This document shows, piece after piece, positions 1 to 7,080 of a stretch of 11,266 nucleotides of DNA. The stretch spans positions 1-11,266 of the forward strand of contig JAHKLH010000032.1 in assembly GCA_029856635.1 (NCBI GenBank). The letters run 5' to 3'. Under the pieces are notes generated by a model. It made no database searches. It saw only the letters and a program-made list of their open reading frames with translations, and was not told the origin of the DNA. Source of the DNA: Candidatus Njordarchaeota archaeon. Lineage in GTDB: Archaea > Asgardarchaeota > Njordarchaeia > Njordarchaeales > JAHKLH01. Position 1 is the stretch's first letter. Every line of letters starts with the position of its first letter. The translations under genes were made by a program, and so were the position numbers.

Positions 1-60
1 ATATTAATTCTTGCGATTATAATGAAATAAATCAAATATAGACTGATATGTTTTCTATTT

Positions 61-66
61 GGTGAT
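61..66 (+). promoter_or_regulatory. Shine-Dalgarno site of the first glycosyltransferase gene
   Basis: GGTGAT lies three bases before the ATG at 70. It matches the archaeal anti-Shine-Dalgarno core. The spacing is short, but no other in-frame start near the family N-terminus has a better site, so it supports translation from 70. Confidence 0.5.
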
Positions 67-69
67 GTC

Positions 70-1044
70 ATGGAATGGAAGGGTGTTTTTATTGCATGGA
101 GTCGTCTTTCAAACAGGACCGCGAGGTATTCGAAATTATTGGGATTAAGGTTGATTTTTATAAAAGATAGACCTCCCTATCTCAAAGCTTTTTTTAGAAC
201 ACTTAAGTTTTTGTTAAAAAACAATCCTAGAGTTATTTTCGTTCAACTTGCACCAGGGCCATTGCTCCTTTTAGCAACATTCTTTAAAGCAATAAAACAC
301 TATTTCTTAGTTGCTGATATGCATTCCTTTTTCCTGAATCCAGTATCTGTTGGTGGGGTTATAATTAACAAGCCATTTAGTATGTTTTTGCGTTTTTGTG
401 ATTTAATATTAGTTCATAGTAATGCAGTAAAAGAGAAAATACCAAGTAAACTAAAGTGCAAGAGTATTGTTGCCTACGATCCCCCTGTAACCATGAAAAA
501 TTTAGAGAAACAAGAGGAGTATGAAGAATTTTCACTAGTTTTCCCAGCGTCTTTTGCAAAGGATGAACCAATAGAAAATGTTATAATCGCCGTTAAAAAG
601 TTAATTAAAAAGGGTTATAAGTTAAAGCTCTTTATTACCGGGAGATATGAACGTAGAAGAGAAATCATCAAGTATGCTGACAAGAACATTATATTTACAG
701 GATTTCTTCCAAGTAAGAAGTATTATGAACTCTTACAAAAATGTCATGTTATACTTGCCCTTACAAGAGTTGGATATTCATTGTCAGCAGCGGCCCTTGA
801 GGCAATGTTCTTAGAAAAACCTCTTATATTGAGTGATAAGCCAGTATTCAAATCTATCTTCACGAAGGGTGTGATATACACTGATAATAGTGTTAAAGAT
901 TTAGTTAAGAAAATATCCTATTTAATCGAAAATAAGAATGTTCTTAGTGAGCTTAAGTATCAAATGATAGAAATGAAGAAAAAGTACATCAAGAAATTCA
1001 ATTTGGTTCTAAGGGTACTGAGGAATATTATCAAGAAATTATAA
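70..1044 (+). CDS. GT-B fold glycosyltransferase (GT4/GT1-like)
   Basis: This 324-residue protein is a likely cytoplasmic, nucleotide-sugar-dependent glycosyltransferase for a surface glycan. The N-terminal half looks like a Rossmann acceptor domain, with VADMHS at about residues 81-86 and DLILVHSN at 111-118, the usual spot for the 'seen as a second chain' segment of GT4 enzymes. The C-terminal donor domain starts near 155, shows ITGRYE at 189-194 and IIFTGFLP at 207-214, and has the donor-loop signature SAAALEAM with Glu244, followed by KPLILSD. The first acidic residue of the classical E-x7-E motif is not seen; Tyr occupies that position. There is no signal peptide or clear membrane span. 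The gene converges with the phosphatase-like gene, with 7 bp between stop codons. The flippase and second glycosyltransferase nearby support a glycan-assembly role. Sugar and linkage cannot be told from sequence. Confidence 0.85.
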   Translation: MEWKGVFIAWSRLSNRTARYSKLLGLRLIFIKDRPPYLKAFFRTLKFLLKNNPRVIFVQLAPGPLLLLATFFKAIKHYFLVADMHSFFLNPVSVGGVIINKPFSMFLRFCDLILVHSNAVKEKIPSKLKCKSIVAYDPPVTMKNLEKQEEYEEFSLVFPASFAKDEPIENVIIAVKKLIKKGYKLKLFITGRYERRREIIKYADKNIIFTGFLPSKKYYELLQKCHVILALTRVGYSLSAAALEAMFLEKPLILSDKPVFKSIFTKGVIYTDNSVKDLVKKISYLIENKNVLSELKYQMIEMKKKYIKKFNLVLRVLRNIIKKL

Positions 1045-1054
1045 TCTAAGATTA
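1042..1054. repeat. Short palindrome joining two convergent stop codons
   Basis: TAATCT-A-AGATTA is a perfect six-base inverted repeat around one central base. Its two ends are the stop codons of the converging glycosyltransferase and phosphatase-like genes. It may help termination on both strands, but the stem is short and AT-rich, so chance is a fair alternative. Confidence 0.3.
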
Positions 1055-1960
1055 ATGAGTAATTTCGATTTTAACAACTTCGGATGGATTTTGGAAATAA
1101 GTTATTACTAATCTGAAGAAATCAGTTAATTGTCTCGGACGTTTCTTTAACTTAAAATTGGAACTCCAAAAAGCATGATCTGTATGCAGTCCTCTCCGCA
1201 TTCCATGGTCGGAAAGTACGAGAATCCATACTGGTTCTGTGTAAGTATTCAATATTGTTTTCCACTTTCTAATCCAATGAGACATAATTTTATATGTTTC
1301 TAAAAGCATTAGTGGTTTATTCCAATACAAATGCCCAACAACATCAGTTATGTAAAAATGAACCATAACTAAATCCCAATCACCACGATGTAAAAGTTGT
1401 TCTAAGATTTTCTTCTTTTTCTTCTCAAGAAGCCATTGTAATCTGAGTCTTTTTAATGTTAACTTGTGATTACCAATGCACTTAGTTAAGGGTAATAATA
1501 AGTCAATAATGAATTGTTCTCTCCATAAATTATATCCTGGAATGCATATGGCATGAGAATTTGGAATTATATCAAATATCGTTTTAACTTTCAAATCCTC
1601 TTTACCCATTGGTCGTACTTTTATTCCTTTTTTATAAAAGAAAAAAGCAGTACCACTGCGATCTTCTCTTTTTCTTCTGAGACTCTCTACTATTTTCTCA
1701 ATTTTCTTGTAAAGAATAGGGTGCGTAAGAATTTTCTCAATAAAGCGTAACATTCTACTTTCGTATGTAACAAAGTGAGTAATCCCAGTATCAATTTTTC
1801 CAGAAATGATAATAGACCAAAGCCAAGGAGTTATTAATTTCATTTTATATGGTGTTAAATCAATTTTTCCGAAGTCTTTTTGAAGAAGAGTTTTAAAATG
1901 AAAAGCAGTTACAATGTTATATTCCAAAGCATCTAATCCTATTATGAATGCTTTTGGCAT
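1052..1960 (-). CDS. Alkaline phosphatase superfamily protein (type I phosphodiesterase/nucleotide pyrophosphatase-like)
   Basis: This 302-residue protein has the metal-site layout of the alkaline phosphatase superfamily, closest to the nucleotide pyrophosphatase/phosphodiesterase branch. Near the N-terminus IIGLDALEY gives the first metal-binding Asp (Asp10). ITPWLWSIIISG at about 43-54 matches the nucleophile region, with Thr44 as the probable nucleophile. DLVMVHFYITDVVGH (196-210) supplies Asp206 and His210, and LSDHGM (249-254) supplies Asp251 and His252. HTDHAFW (259-265) gives the last histidine. Family members hydrolyse phosphodiesters or move phosphate-linked groups on lipids, sugars or nucleotides. 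No signal peptide or membrane segment is evident, so a cytoplasmic site is inferred. The insertion between about 65 and 190 is rich in Lys and Arg. The start has a GGGGC site eight bases upstream. Neighbours point to a role in glycan or lipid-carrier modification; the substrate is unknown. Confidence 0.8.
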   Translation of the reverse strand: MPKAFIIGLDALEYNIVTAFHFKTLLQKDFGKIDLTPYKMKLITPWLWSIIISGKIDTGITHFVTYESRMLRFIEKILTHPILYKKIEKIVESLRRKREDRSGTAFFFYKKGIKVRPMGKEDLKVKTIFDIIPNSHAICIPGYNLWREQFIIDLLLPLTKCIGNHKLTLKRLRLQWLLEKKKKKILEQLLHRGDWDLVMVHFYITDVVGHLYWNKPLMLLETYKIMSHWIRKWKTILNTYTEPVWILVLSDHGMRRGLHTDHAFWSSNFKLKKRPRQLTDFFRLVITYFQNPSEVVKIEITH

Positions 1961-1968
1961 TTCATTCA

Positions 1969-2004
1969 GCCCCTATGTATCAAAGATTGTGTTCATAAAT
2001 TTAA
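1969..2004 (-). promoter_or_regulatory. Probable promoter and ribosome-binding site of the phosphatase-like gene
   Basis: On the minus strand a TTAAATTTATG TATA-like box covers 1994-2004, and a GGGGC Shine-Dalgarno-like site covers 1969-1973, eight bases before the ATG at 1960. A TATA centre near 1999 predicts a transcript start near 1973, giving a very short leader. The match is by eye. Confidence 0.35.
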
Positions 2005-2023
2005 TACATCATTTTGTGATGTA
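2005..2023. repeat. Dyad TACATCA-N5-TGATGTA, possible operator or terminator hairpin
   Basis: A perfect seven-base inverted repeat flanks the five-base spacer TTTTG. It lies 27 bp past the flippase stop and directly against the TATA-like box of the phosphatase-like gene. It could be a repressor/activator site for the downstream gene or a 3'-end hairpin of the flippase transcript. The stem is AT-rich and weak as RNA, so the operator reading is slightly favoured. Confidence 0.4.
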
Positions 2024-2049
2024 AGCAAAATGAAGATTATTAAATGATG

Positions 2050-3639
2050 CTATTTTGTAATGAATTTTTTAAGAGATTGAAGGGCATTCACTAGAAAATG
2101 AAGTTTCTGAGGTAATGCTCGTTTTAATATTACTAGGTCAATTGTTTTTATTAAATCAATTTTCAGAAGTAATATTATATAAATGATGCAAGATATAAGA
2201 ATGGTTATTACGGTTATTAGTAATTCTAATTGTAAATTTAGCAACATAATGCTTTCTAATAGAAATGGAATTGATAATAATAGTATCCTTAAACAGTCTG
2301 AAGCATAATCTGCGGTAATTTCTTTGAAAAAGATAAAAATTAGTAGAAGTAAGAGTACATGCGAAATCAGAACTAATGAAGCTAATACTAATGGAATCCA
2401 TAAGGTAATAGAGGTCTTTAACCAAATTAAACTGGAATAAGTTATGAGTCTGATAATGGTAGTAAACAATACTAGATATAGATATTTGCTTGCTTTACGT
2501 ATTACTATGCTAATAGTCCAAAATAATGAATGTATAGCCATAATAGTTCCACATGCCATAAAAATTGGCAATAAAATGTATCCGCTTAAATAACTTGCTC
2601 CATACAAAATCCCAACGATTATGGGAGATAATGGTATTATAACAATTAATACTAGAAAAGAAATATTCAGTGTCGTTCGCAAAATAAATCCTAATCCGTG
2701 TTTAAATGTTTTTTCACTATATGTATGAGAATAAGTTAGCGAACTTAAAAGTGTTTGAGAAAATGGTCTTGTAACCTCACTAAAAATAGATGCGAGCTTA
2801 AATGTTGCTATATAAATTGCTATGGTTTCAGCTGGTACTAATATTGTGATAAAGAATTTATCTATCATTCCATTTAACGGAGAAAGTATTGCTATACAAG
2901 CCAATGGAATCAGCATTTTAGTAAACTCTTCCATTGTATGCGAAACAGGATTTTGCAATTTATTTGGAGACACTTTGTGGATGAGTTTAAAAAAGCGATT
3001 AAATATTAATCCTGCATAAATTGCTAGAAATGTGTTAAGTATAATCCAAATTAAAAATATTATTTCTATATTTCTAAAAAGAGCTCCAATAATAATTCCA
3101 ATCGCTGAAAATATCAAAGGAAATTGAATAATTATTTGATAAATATGCAGTTTCATAAACACACGAGGTAAGGAAGCGAAGGATTTTGTTATGATTCGAA
3201 TTATCAAAAAAGTAATAACTAAAAATGTAATCTCCAGAGGGATTACTAGTCCACACATTGATTCTAAAACTAAAAAGATTAATATTGCTACTGGAATCGA
3301 AACGAATATTACATACTTCCAGTAGAATATAGTAACTAATCGAAGCTTTTCGTAATTCTTTTGAAGAAGATACATGGTTGCAAATCGAACGTAAGTACCA
3401 TCTATACCAAGATAAGAAATATTATAAGCAAGCAAGATAAATGAAGCTATTGCTAGAAAGAGCCCAACTTGATTTTGAGGTAAAAAACGCGTAAGAAGCA
3501 CGTAAGCAACCAATGTTGAAAGTACTTTAGAGGTGAGTATTAGAGATACCCCTATGGATGATGATTCCAGAGTTAGCTTAGAAAGTGGCTTGGAGTTAAT
3601 AAGTATCATTTCGCTATTATTCGTAGTCACATTAATCAC
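2050..3639 (-). CDS. Polysaccharide/lipid-linked glycan flippase (Wzx/PST family, MATE-like MVF clan)
   Basis: This is a protein of up to 529 residues, almost entirely hydrophobic, with about 12-14 predicted membrane helices and a polar N-terminal stretch of about 28 residues. The first helix region (SIGVSLILTSKVLSTLVAYV) followed by LLTRFLPQNQVGLFLAIASF is typical of Wzx/RfbX/PST flippases, where 'lLtR.l....yGlf' is a conserved feature. The family turns lipid-linked sugars from the cytoplasmic to the outer face of the membrane. The usual family length is about 400-530, so the protein looks complete. The start is uncertain. The longest frame begins with GTG at 3639, but a TATA-like box centred near 3655 predicts a transcript start near 3629, which fits a leaderless GTG at 3630 or the ATG at 3609. 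Glycosyltransferases on both sides support the call; the exported glycan is unknown. Confidence 0.87.
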   Translation of the reverse strand: MINVTTNNSEMILINSKPLSKLTLESSSIGVSLILTSKVLSTLVAYVLLTRFLPQNQVGLFLAIASFILLAYNISYLGIDGTYVRFATMYLLQKNYEKLRLVTIFYWKYVIFVSIPVAILIFLVLESMCGLVIPLEITFLVITFLIIRIITKSFASLPRVFMKLHIYQIIIQFPLIFSAIGIIIGALFRNIEIIFLIWIILNTFLAIYAGLIFNRFFKLIHKVSPNKLQNPVSHTMEEFTKMLIPLACIAILSPLNGMIDKFFITILVPAETIAIYIATFKLASIFSEVTRPFSQTLLSSLTYSHTYSEKTFKHGLGFILRTTLNISFLVLIVIIPLSPIIVGILYGASYLSGYILLPIFMACGTIMAIHSLFWTISIVIRKASKYLYLVLFTTIIRLITYSSLIWLKTSITLWIPLVLASLVLISHVLLLLLIFIFFKEITADYASDCLRILLLSIPFLLESIMLLNLQLELLITVITILISCIIYIILLLKIDLIKTIDLVILKRALPQKLHFLVNALQSLKKFITK

Positions 3640-3650
3640 TACACAAAAAC

Positions 3651-3659
3651 AATATAAAA
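3651..3659 (-). promoter_or_regulatory. TATA-like box of the flippase gene
   Basis: TTTTATATT on the minus strand is close to the archaeal TATA consensus. Its centre is about 26 bases from position 3629, which nearly coincides with an in-frame GTG at 3630. No Shine-Dalgarno site precedes any candidate start, so a leaderless mRNA is the simplest reading. Confidence 0.45.
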
Positions 3660-3822
3660 GGTATAATCAAATTTTTCTTTCAATGCACAGAAAATCGTAC
3701 GTCTTGTGAATTTTGTTATTAATTATTCATGCATTTGCAATAAGTAGTTTAAATTTAGAATCAATTTTTTGGTATATGATTAATAGAACCAAACATTAAT
3801 GATTTCAAACTTTTTAATTGTC

Positions 3823-3829
3823 AAAAAAA
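3823..3829 (-). terminator. Oligo-T terminator candidate after the family 2 glycosyltransferase
   Basis: On the minus strand a run of seven T begins 17 bases past the stop codon of the glycosyltransferase gene. Archaeal RNA polymerases terminate at T-rich tracts without needing a hairpin. The whole 3,640-3,845 gap is AT-rich, so the signal is modest; apart from this and the flippase promoter I see nothing else in it. Confidence 0.35.
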
Positions 3830-3845
3830 TGCTTTTAATAAATGC

Positions 3846-4823
3846 TTACTTCATTCGTATAATTTTATCATTGATTCTGCCTAAGTTGCCTCTAAGAATA
3901 TGACCTAAGTAACGTAGTACATCTATCTGTGCTTTTAAGAGTGTAAGAAAAAGTTGGCTCTCTATTTTTTTGTTTGAATTTGTGATAAATCCAATGATTC
4001 TCAATATAAAGTTGCCTATAAAAAAAGCATAAATGAAGGCTAAAATGCTCAATAATGAATTTCTATGATGTTTAAAGAAAAAGTAAGCCCAATACACACG
4101 AGACATATAATATTTTCTTCTATCATTTAAACGCGCTTCTGGGCTAATAAAATGATATATTTTTAGAGAAGGATCAAGAAGAAGCTTACCGGGATTCAAT
4201 TTATAACATGTATAAGAGAAATCAATGTCTTCCATAAAGCTCCAAAGTATAACATTTTCATCGAATTTTACCTTATTAAAAATTTCTTTTCTAAATGCAA
4301 AACAACAACCATAAAAAATTTGAACTTTAATTGGTGCCTTAATCATATGTATAAAAGGTCTCGCTGTTACACCTGATCTACGTACATATTGTGTTTTCGC
4401 TCCTAAGTATGGGAGTAAAAGTGCTTTTCTAATGGCATTTTTAATCTGTGAATAAAATAATCTTTTGCTAATTATTAGTCCTTGAATACCAATAATATTC
4501 AAATTTGTCTCAAAAATATTATGCACTTTTTCTAAAAAATCTTTTGGAATTATGATATCATCATCCATGAAAATAATTATACGACCTTTTGCATGTTTAA
4601 GTCCGAAATTCCTTGCACGTGTTAGACTTCCAAGCTTTACATGAAAGTATTTTATATTTAAGTCTTTCTCGTATTCTTTGCAAATGTTTTTAGTCATGCT
4701 ATTTCTGCTTTCATCAATAACTATTATTTCAAAATCTCTAAAAGTCTGCCTACTAAGTGCTGTTAGTAAGCGACGAATATCCTTTGGTCTATCTTTTGTT
4801 GGTATTATTATCGAAAGATACAT
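3846..4823 (-). CDS. Family 2 (GT-A) glycosyltransferase
   Basis: This protein of about 325 residues has a full GT2 catalytic domain. It opens with YLSIIIPTKDRP, the nucleotide-sugar-binding strand, followed by EIIVIDESRN. SLTRARNFGLKHAKGRIIIF leads into the DDD metal/nucleotide motif at about residues 87-89. The probable catalytic-base region WSFMEDIDFSYTCYK carries the ED pair at about 198-199. A hydrophobic segment near 257-280 and a basic tail suggest membrane association through the C-terminus, common for enzymes acting on lipid-linked acceptors. I chose the ATG at 4823 because GGTG stands six bases before it and the family fold starts there; an in-frame ATG at 4844 would add seven residues. 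The gene diverges from the ribosomal operon and lies 206 bp upstream of the flippase. The sugar is unknown. A dolichyl-phosphate mannosyltransferase is less likely, given the ED-type acceptor domain. Confidence 0.88.
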   Translation of the reverse strand: MYLSIIIPTKDRPKDIRRLLTALSRQTFRDFEIIVIDESRNSMTKNICKEYEKDLNIKYFHVKLGSLTRARNFGLKHAKGRIIIFMDDDIIIPKDFLEKVHNIFETNLNIIGIQGLIISKRLFYSQIKNAIRKALLLPYLGAKTQYVRRSGVTARPFIHMIKAPIKVQIFYGCCFAFRKEIFNKVKFDENVILWSFMEDIDFSYTCYKLNPGKLLLDPSLKIYHFISPEARLNDRRKYYMSRVYWAYFFFKHHRNSLLSILAFIYAFFIGNFILRIIGFITNSNKKIESQLFLTLLKAQIDVLRYLGHILRGNLGRINDKIIRMK

Positions 4824-4829
4824 TAAAAA

Positions 4830-4833
4830 CACC
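4830..4833 (-). promoter_or_regulatory. Shine-Dalgarno site deciding the family 2 glycosyltransferase start
   Basis: GGTG, six bases before the ATG at 4823, is the best ribosome-binding match in the area. The upstream ATG at 4844 has only a GGAG twelve bases away. This favours the shorter protein. Confidence 0.45.
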
Positions 4834-4953
4834 GACGTAATCATATGCCACTTGTACTCCTTGTCTGGAATAATCTGTTTTTATTAATTTCTAAAATTAA
4901 TGGTTATTATTTGTTTTTGAATAAGAAAACACAATCGACAGCTGTTTGACGAA

Positions 4954-4969
4954 TTAATACTTTAATACT
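4954..4969. repeat. Tandem eight-base repeat upstream of the ribosomal operon
   Basis: TTAATACT occurs twice back to back, about 17 bp upstream of the TATA-like box of rpl3. ATGTAAA also occurs twice just after it (4970-4976 and 4982-4988). These could be factor-binding sites, or chance in AT-rich DNA. Confidence 0.3.
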
Positions 4970-4985
4970 ATGTAAAGGCTCATGT

Positions 4986-4997
4986 AAATATTTAATA
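4986..4997 (+). promoter_or_regulatory. TATA-like box of the ribosomal protein operon
   Basis: AAATATTTAATA resembles an archaeal BRE/TATA element. A transcript start about 26 bases past its centre would fall near 5018, leaving a leader of about 30 bases with the GGGGGA ribosome-binding site at 5038-5043. The gap between the divergent genes (about 4,824-5,048) holds no gene that I can see. Confidence 0.4.
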
Positions 4998-5048
4998 GAG
5001 TTTTTACTTTATGCAAATTTTGATACAAGTGGGTATTGGGGGAAATAA

Positions 5049-6209
5049 ATGGTCAAATATCATGCTCCAAGAAAAAGCTCGGTAGCTTTCAAACGAGTAA
5101 GATCAAGGCGAATATATCCCAGAGTATTCACTTGGCCAAAAACGGACAAAGTTATGCTCCTTGGTTTTCCAGCATATAAAGTCGGTATGTGTACAATATA
5201 TGAGAAAGTTCTAGATAAACATTCCCTACTCTTTGGAATAGAGCGTGCAGTAGGTGCAACTGTACTTGAAGCACCACCAATTAGGGTGATGGCTATAAGA
5301 GCATATGCATCTACTCCCCTTGGATATAGATCGGTCACGGAGGTTTGGACTCCATATATCTTTGATTTCGAAAGAAAGTATCTCGGTAGAAAATTTCCGT
5401 TACCTAAAAAAATTGATAAGAAAAAAGTAGAGGAAAAAATTAACAAACTTAGAGAGCTCGTTGCTGATGGGATCGTTGATAAAATTAGATTAATCGTTAG
5501 AACAAGACCTGCTTTAACAGGAATCGGCAAGAAGAAACCAGAATTATTTGAGATTGAAGTTGGAGGGCCCGTTGATAAGGCCTTAGAATATGCAATAGGC
5601 AAATTAGGGAAGAGTGTAGAAATTACAGAAGTATTTAAGCCAAAGCAATTCTGCGATATTATTGGTGTGACGAAAGGATACGGATTTACTGGAGTTGTCA
5701 AGAGACATGGTGTTCAGATACTTCCACCAAAGACAAAGAAGGAACGGAGAAAAGTTGGATCGCTAGGTCCGTGGACTCCTGGTGGTGTTAGATATACTGT
5801 TCCTCGTTATGGACAATATGGTTTCTTTAGGAGGACGGAATACAATAAGGAGATAATTCAAATTATTCCATTAGTTTCCGACAAAATGGAGGATGAGGCG
5901 TTTACTGAGGATGAATTAAAGGAATTCAAAGAACGTATGAAGAAACTAGCAAAGGAGTATCTTAATACAGATGAGACAAAGCTTCCTAAGAGATTCGTAA
6001 TTACTCTAAGTCCAAAAGGCGGCTGGAAGCACTATGGTATAATTCGAAATACGGCAGTAATAATTCGAGGCTCCGTCATGGGTCCACCAAAAAGAATGGT
6101 GATATTACGTCATCCAATAAGACCAAAGAGACTGGTTGAAACACAATTAACACAAATTTGGTATTCCGATGAAAGATTAGAGCCCACCCTTATTGAGTTG
6201 CCAGCATAA
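5049..6209 (+). CDS. rpl3: Large ribosomal subunit protein uL3
   Basis: This 386-residue protein is uL3, a 50S protein that binds 23S rRNA near the 3' end, reaches toward the peptidyl-transferase centre and is an early assembly protein. The archaeal/eukaryotic N-terminus is clear: KYHAPRKSSVAFKRVRSRR, then the PKTDKVMLLGFPAYKVGMC core strand near 30-48. PKQFCDIIGVTKGYGFTGVVKRHG (about 198-221) and GSLGPWTPGGVRYTVPRYGQYGF form the conserved central loop. It is a little longer than most archaeal uL3 proteins (roughly 330-365), with extra charged sequence around 110-130 and 275-310. The ATG at 5049 follows GGGGGA by five bases. It is the first gene of a compact operon, with 13 bp to rpl4. Regulation is probably with ribosome synthesis. 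The call is secure. Confidence 0.97.
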   Translation: MVKYHAPRKSSVAFKRVRSRRIYPRVFTWPKTDKVMLLGFPAYKVGMCTIYEKVLDKHSLLFGIERAVGATVLEAPPIRVMAIRAYASTPLGYRSVTEVWTPYIFDFERKYLGRKFPLPKKIDKKKVEEKINKLRELVADGIVDKIRLIVRTRPALTGIGKKKPELFEIEVGGPVDKALEYAIGKLGKSVEITEVFKPKQFCDIIGVTKGYGFTGVVKRHGVQILPPKTKKERRKVGSLGPWTPGGVRYTVPRYGQYGFFRRTEYNKEIIQIIPLVSDKMEDEAFTEDELKEFKERMKKLAKEYLNTDETKLPKRFVITLSPKGGWKHYGIIRNTAVIIRGSVMGPPKRMVILRHPIRPKRLVETQLTQIWYSDERLEPTLIELPA

Positions 6210-6211
6210 AA

Positions 6212-6217
6212 GGTGAT
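6212..6217 (+). promoter_or_regulatory. Shine-Dalgarno site of rpl4
   Basis: GGTGAT stands five bases before the ATG at 6223 and just after the rpl3 stop. Spacing favours this ATG over the in-frame ATG at 6229, which would be eleven bases away. Confidence 0.55.
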
Positions 6218-6222
6218 AAAAT

Positions 6223-7068
6223 ATGGTTATGAAAGTAGGTGTGTATAATCTCGAAGGAAAGAGGATAAAAGAGATTGAATTACCCGAATTTTTTGAAAGC
6301 GAAATTAGGCCAGATCTTATAATGCGAGCAGTACTTGCAATAAGAACAAAGAGATTACAACCTAAGGGAAAGAGTCTAGTTGCGGGTAGGGACTATACTG
6401 TTTATAATCTTGGAAAAGGTTATGATCGCGCAAGAGTTGCAAGGATTTTTGACGGTTTGGGTCCCGCCAAGAAAGTCGCTCAAGCAGTTGGTGGTTTGCG
6501 CGTTCGTGCACCAACATCAAAAAAGGTGATTGTTGAGGAGATTAATAAGAAAGAGAAATTTGTGGCGCTCATATCTGCAATTGCTGCGACGGCTGATCCA
6601 GTATTAGTTCAAATGAGAGGGCATGAGTGTAGTAGAATCAGGGAGGTTCCAATCGTAGTAGTTGATGATTTCGAGAAATTATCAAAGACAAAAGATGTTC
6701 GAAATGTTTTGAAGAAGCTAGGAGTATGGAAAGATGTAGATCTCGCACAAGATAAAAAGAGAGTTAGATCTGGAAAGGGTAAAATGAGAGGTAGAAAATA
6801 CAAGAGAAAGAAGGGTCCCTTGATTGTAGTTAGTGGTAAAAATGAGGAAATAATTTTAGCAGCAAGAAATCTCGAAGGTGTTGACGTCGTGCCCGTGGAT
6901 AAGCTTAGTGTAGAGCATTTCGCGCCGGGGGGTCATCCCGGAAGGTTAGCCGTATTTACTGAATCAGCATTAAAACTACTTAAGGAGCGAATAAAACGAC
7001 AATTTAATCACTTATGGAATAAGGGAAGAGGAGTTCCAGAAGAAGTGGCAAAAGCTATTGGAAGTTAG
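6223..7068 (+). CDS. rpl4: Large ribosomal subunit protein uL4
   Basis: This 281-residue protein is uL4 of archaeal/eukaryotic type. It lines part of the peptide exit tunnel with an extended loop and contacts 23S rRNA. The N-terminus VGVYNLEGKRIKEIELP starts the globular domain. The tunnel-loop region near 75-105 is marked by GLGPAKKVAQAVGGLRVRAP. The signature RSGKGKMRGRKYKRKKGPL lies near 187-205, followed by IVVSGKNEEI. The C-terminal SVEHFAPGGHPGRLAVFTESAL is diagnostic of the archaeal protein. Length is somewhat above the usual 250-260; the extra residues are mainly a C-terminal helix rich in Lys and Arg (about 255-281). It is 13 bp from rpl3 and 12 bp from rpl23, so the three genes should share one mRNA. 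In several organisms uL4 regulates its own operon; nothing here shows that directly. Confidence 0.97.
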   Translation: MVMKVGVYNLEGKRIKEIELPEFFESEIRPDLIMRAVLAIRTKRLQPKGKSLVAGRDYTVYNLGKGYDRARVARIFDGLGPAKKVAQAVGGLRVRAPTSKKVIVEEINKKEKFVALISAIAATADPVLVQMRGHECSRIREVPIVVVDDFEKLSKTKDVRNVLKKLGVWKDVDLAQDKKRVRSGKGKMRGRKYKRKKGPLIVVSGKNEEIILAARNLEGVDVVPVDKLSVEHFAPGGHPGRLAVFTESALKLLKERIKRQFNHLWNKGRGVPEEVAKAIGS

Positions 7069-7074
7069 AGGTGA
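7068..7074 (+). promoter_or_regulatory. Shine-Dalgarno site of rpl23
   Basis: GAGGTGA overlaps the last base of the rpl4 stop codon and lies six bases before the ATG at 7081. It is the strongest ribosome-binding match in the window. It supports the longer uL23 form with its N-terminal extension as genuinely translated. Confidence 0.6.
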
Positions 7075-7080
7075 GATGAT

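Noticed and set aside
3640..3845. Possible small RNA or gene between the flippase and the family 2 glycosyltransferase
   Set aside because: The stretch is uniformly AT-rich with no GC-rich structured island, no tRNA-like T-loop and no start with a ribosome-binding site; only a promoter and an oligo-T tract are supported.
4938..4945. Palindrome ACAGCTGT in the divergent promoter region
   Set aside because: It is only eight bases and does not extend; expected by chance at this scale.
5060..5701. Long open frame antisense to rpl3
   Set aside because: It mirrors the well-conserved uL3 gene, has no ribosome-binding site and no recognisable protein features.
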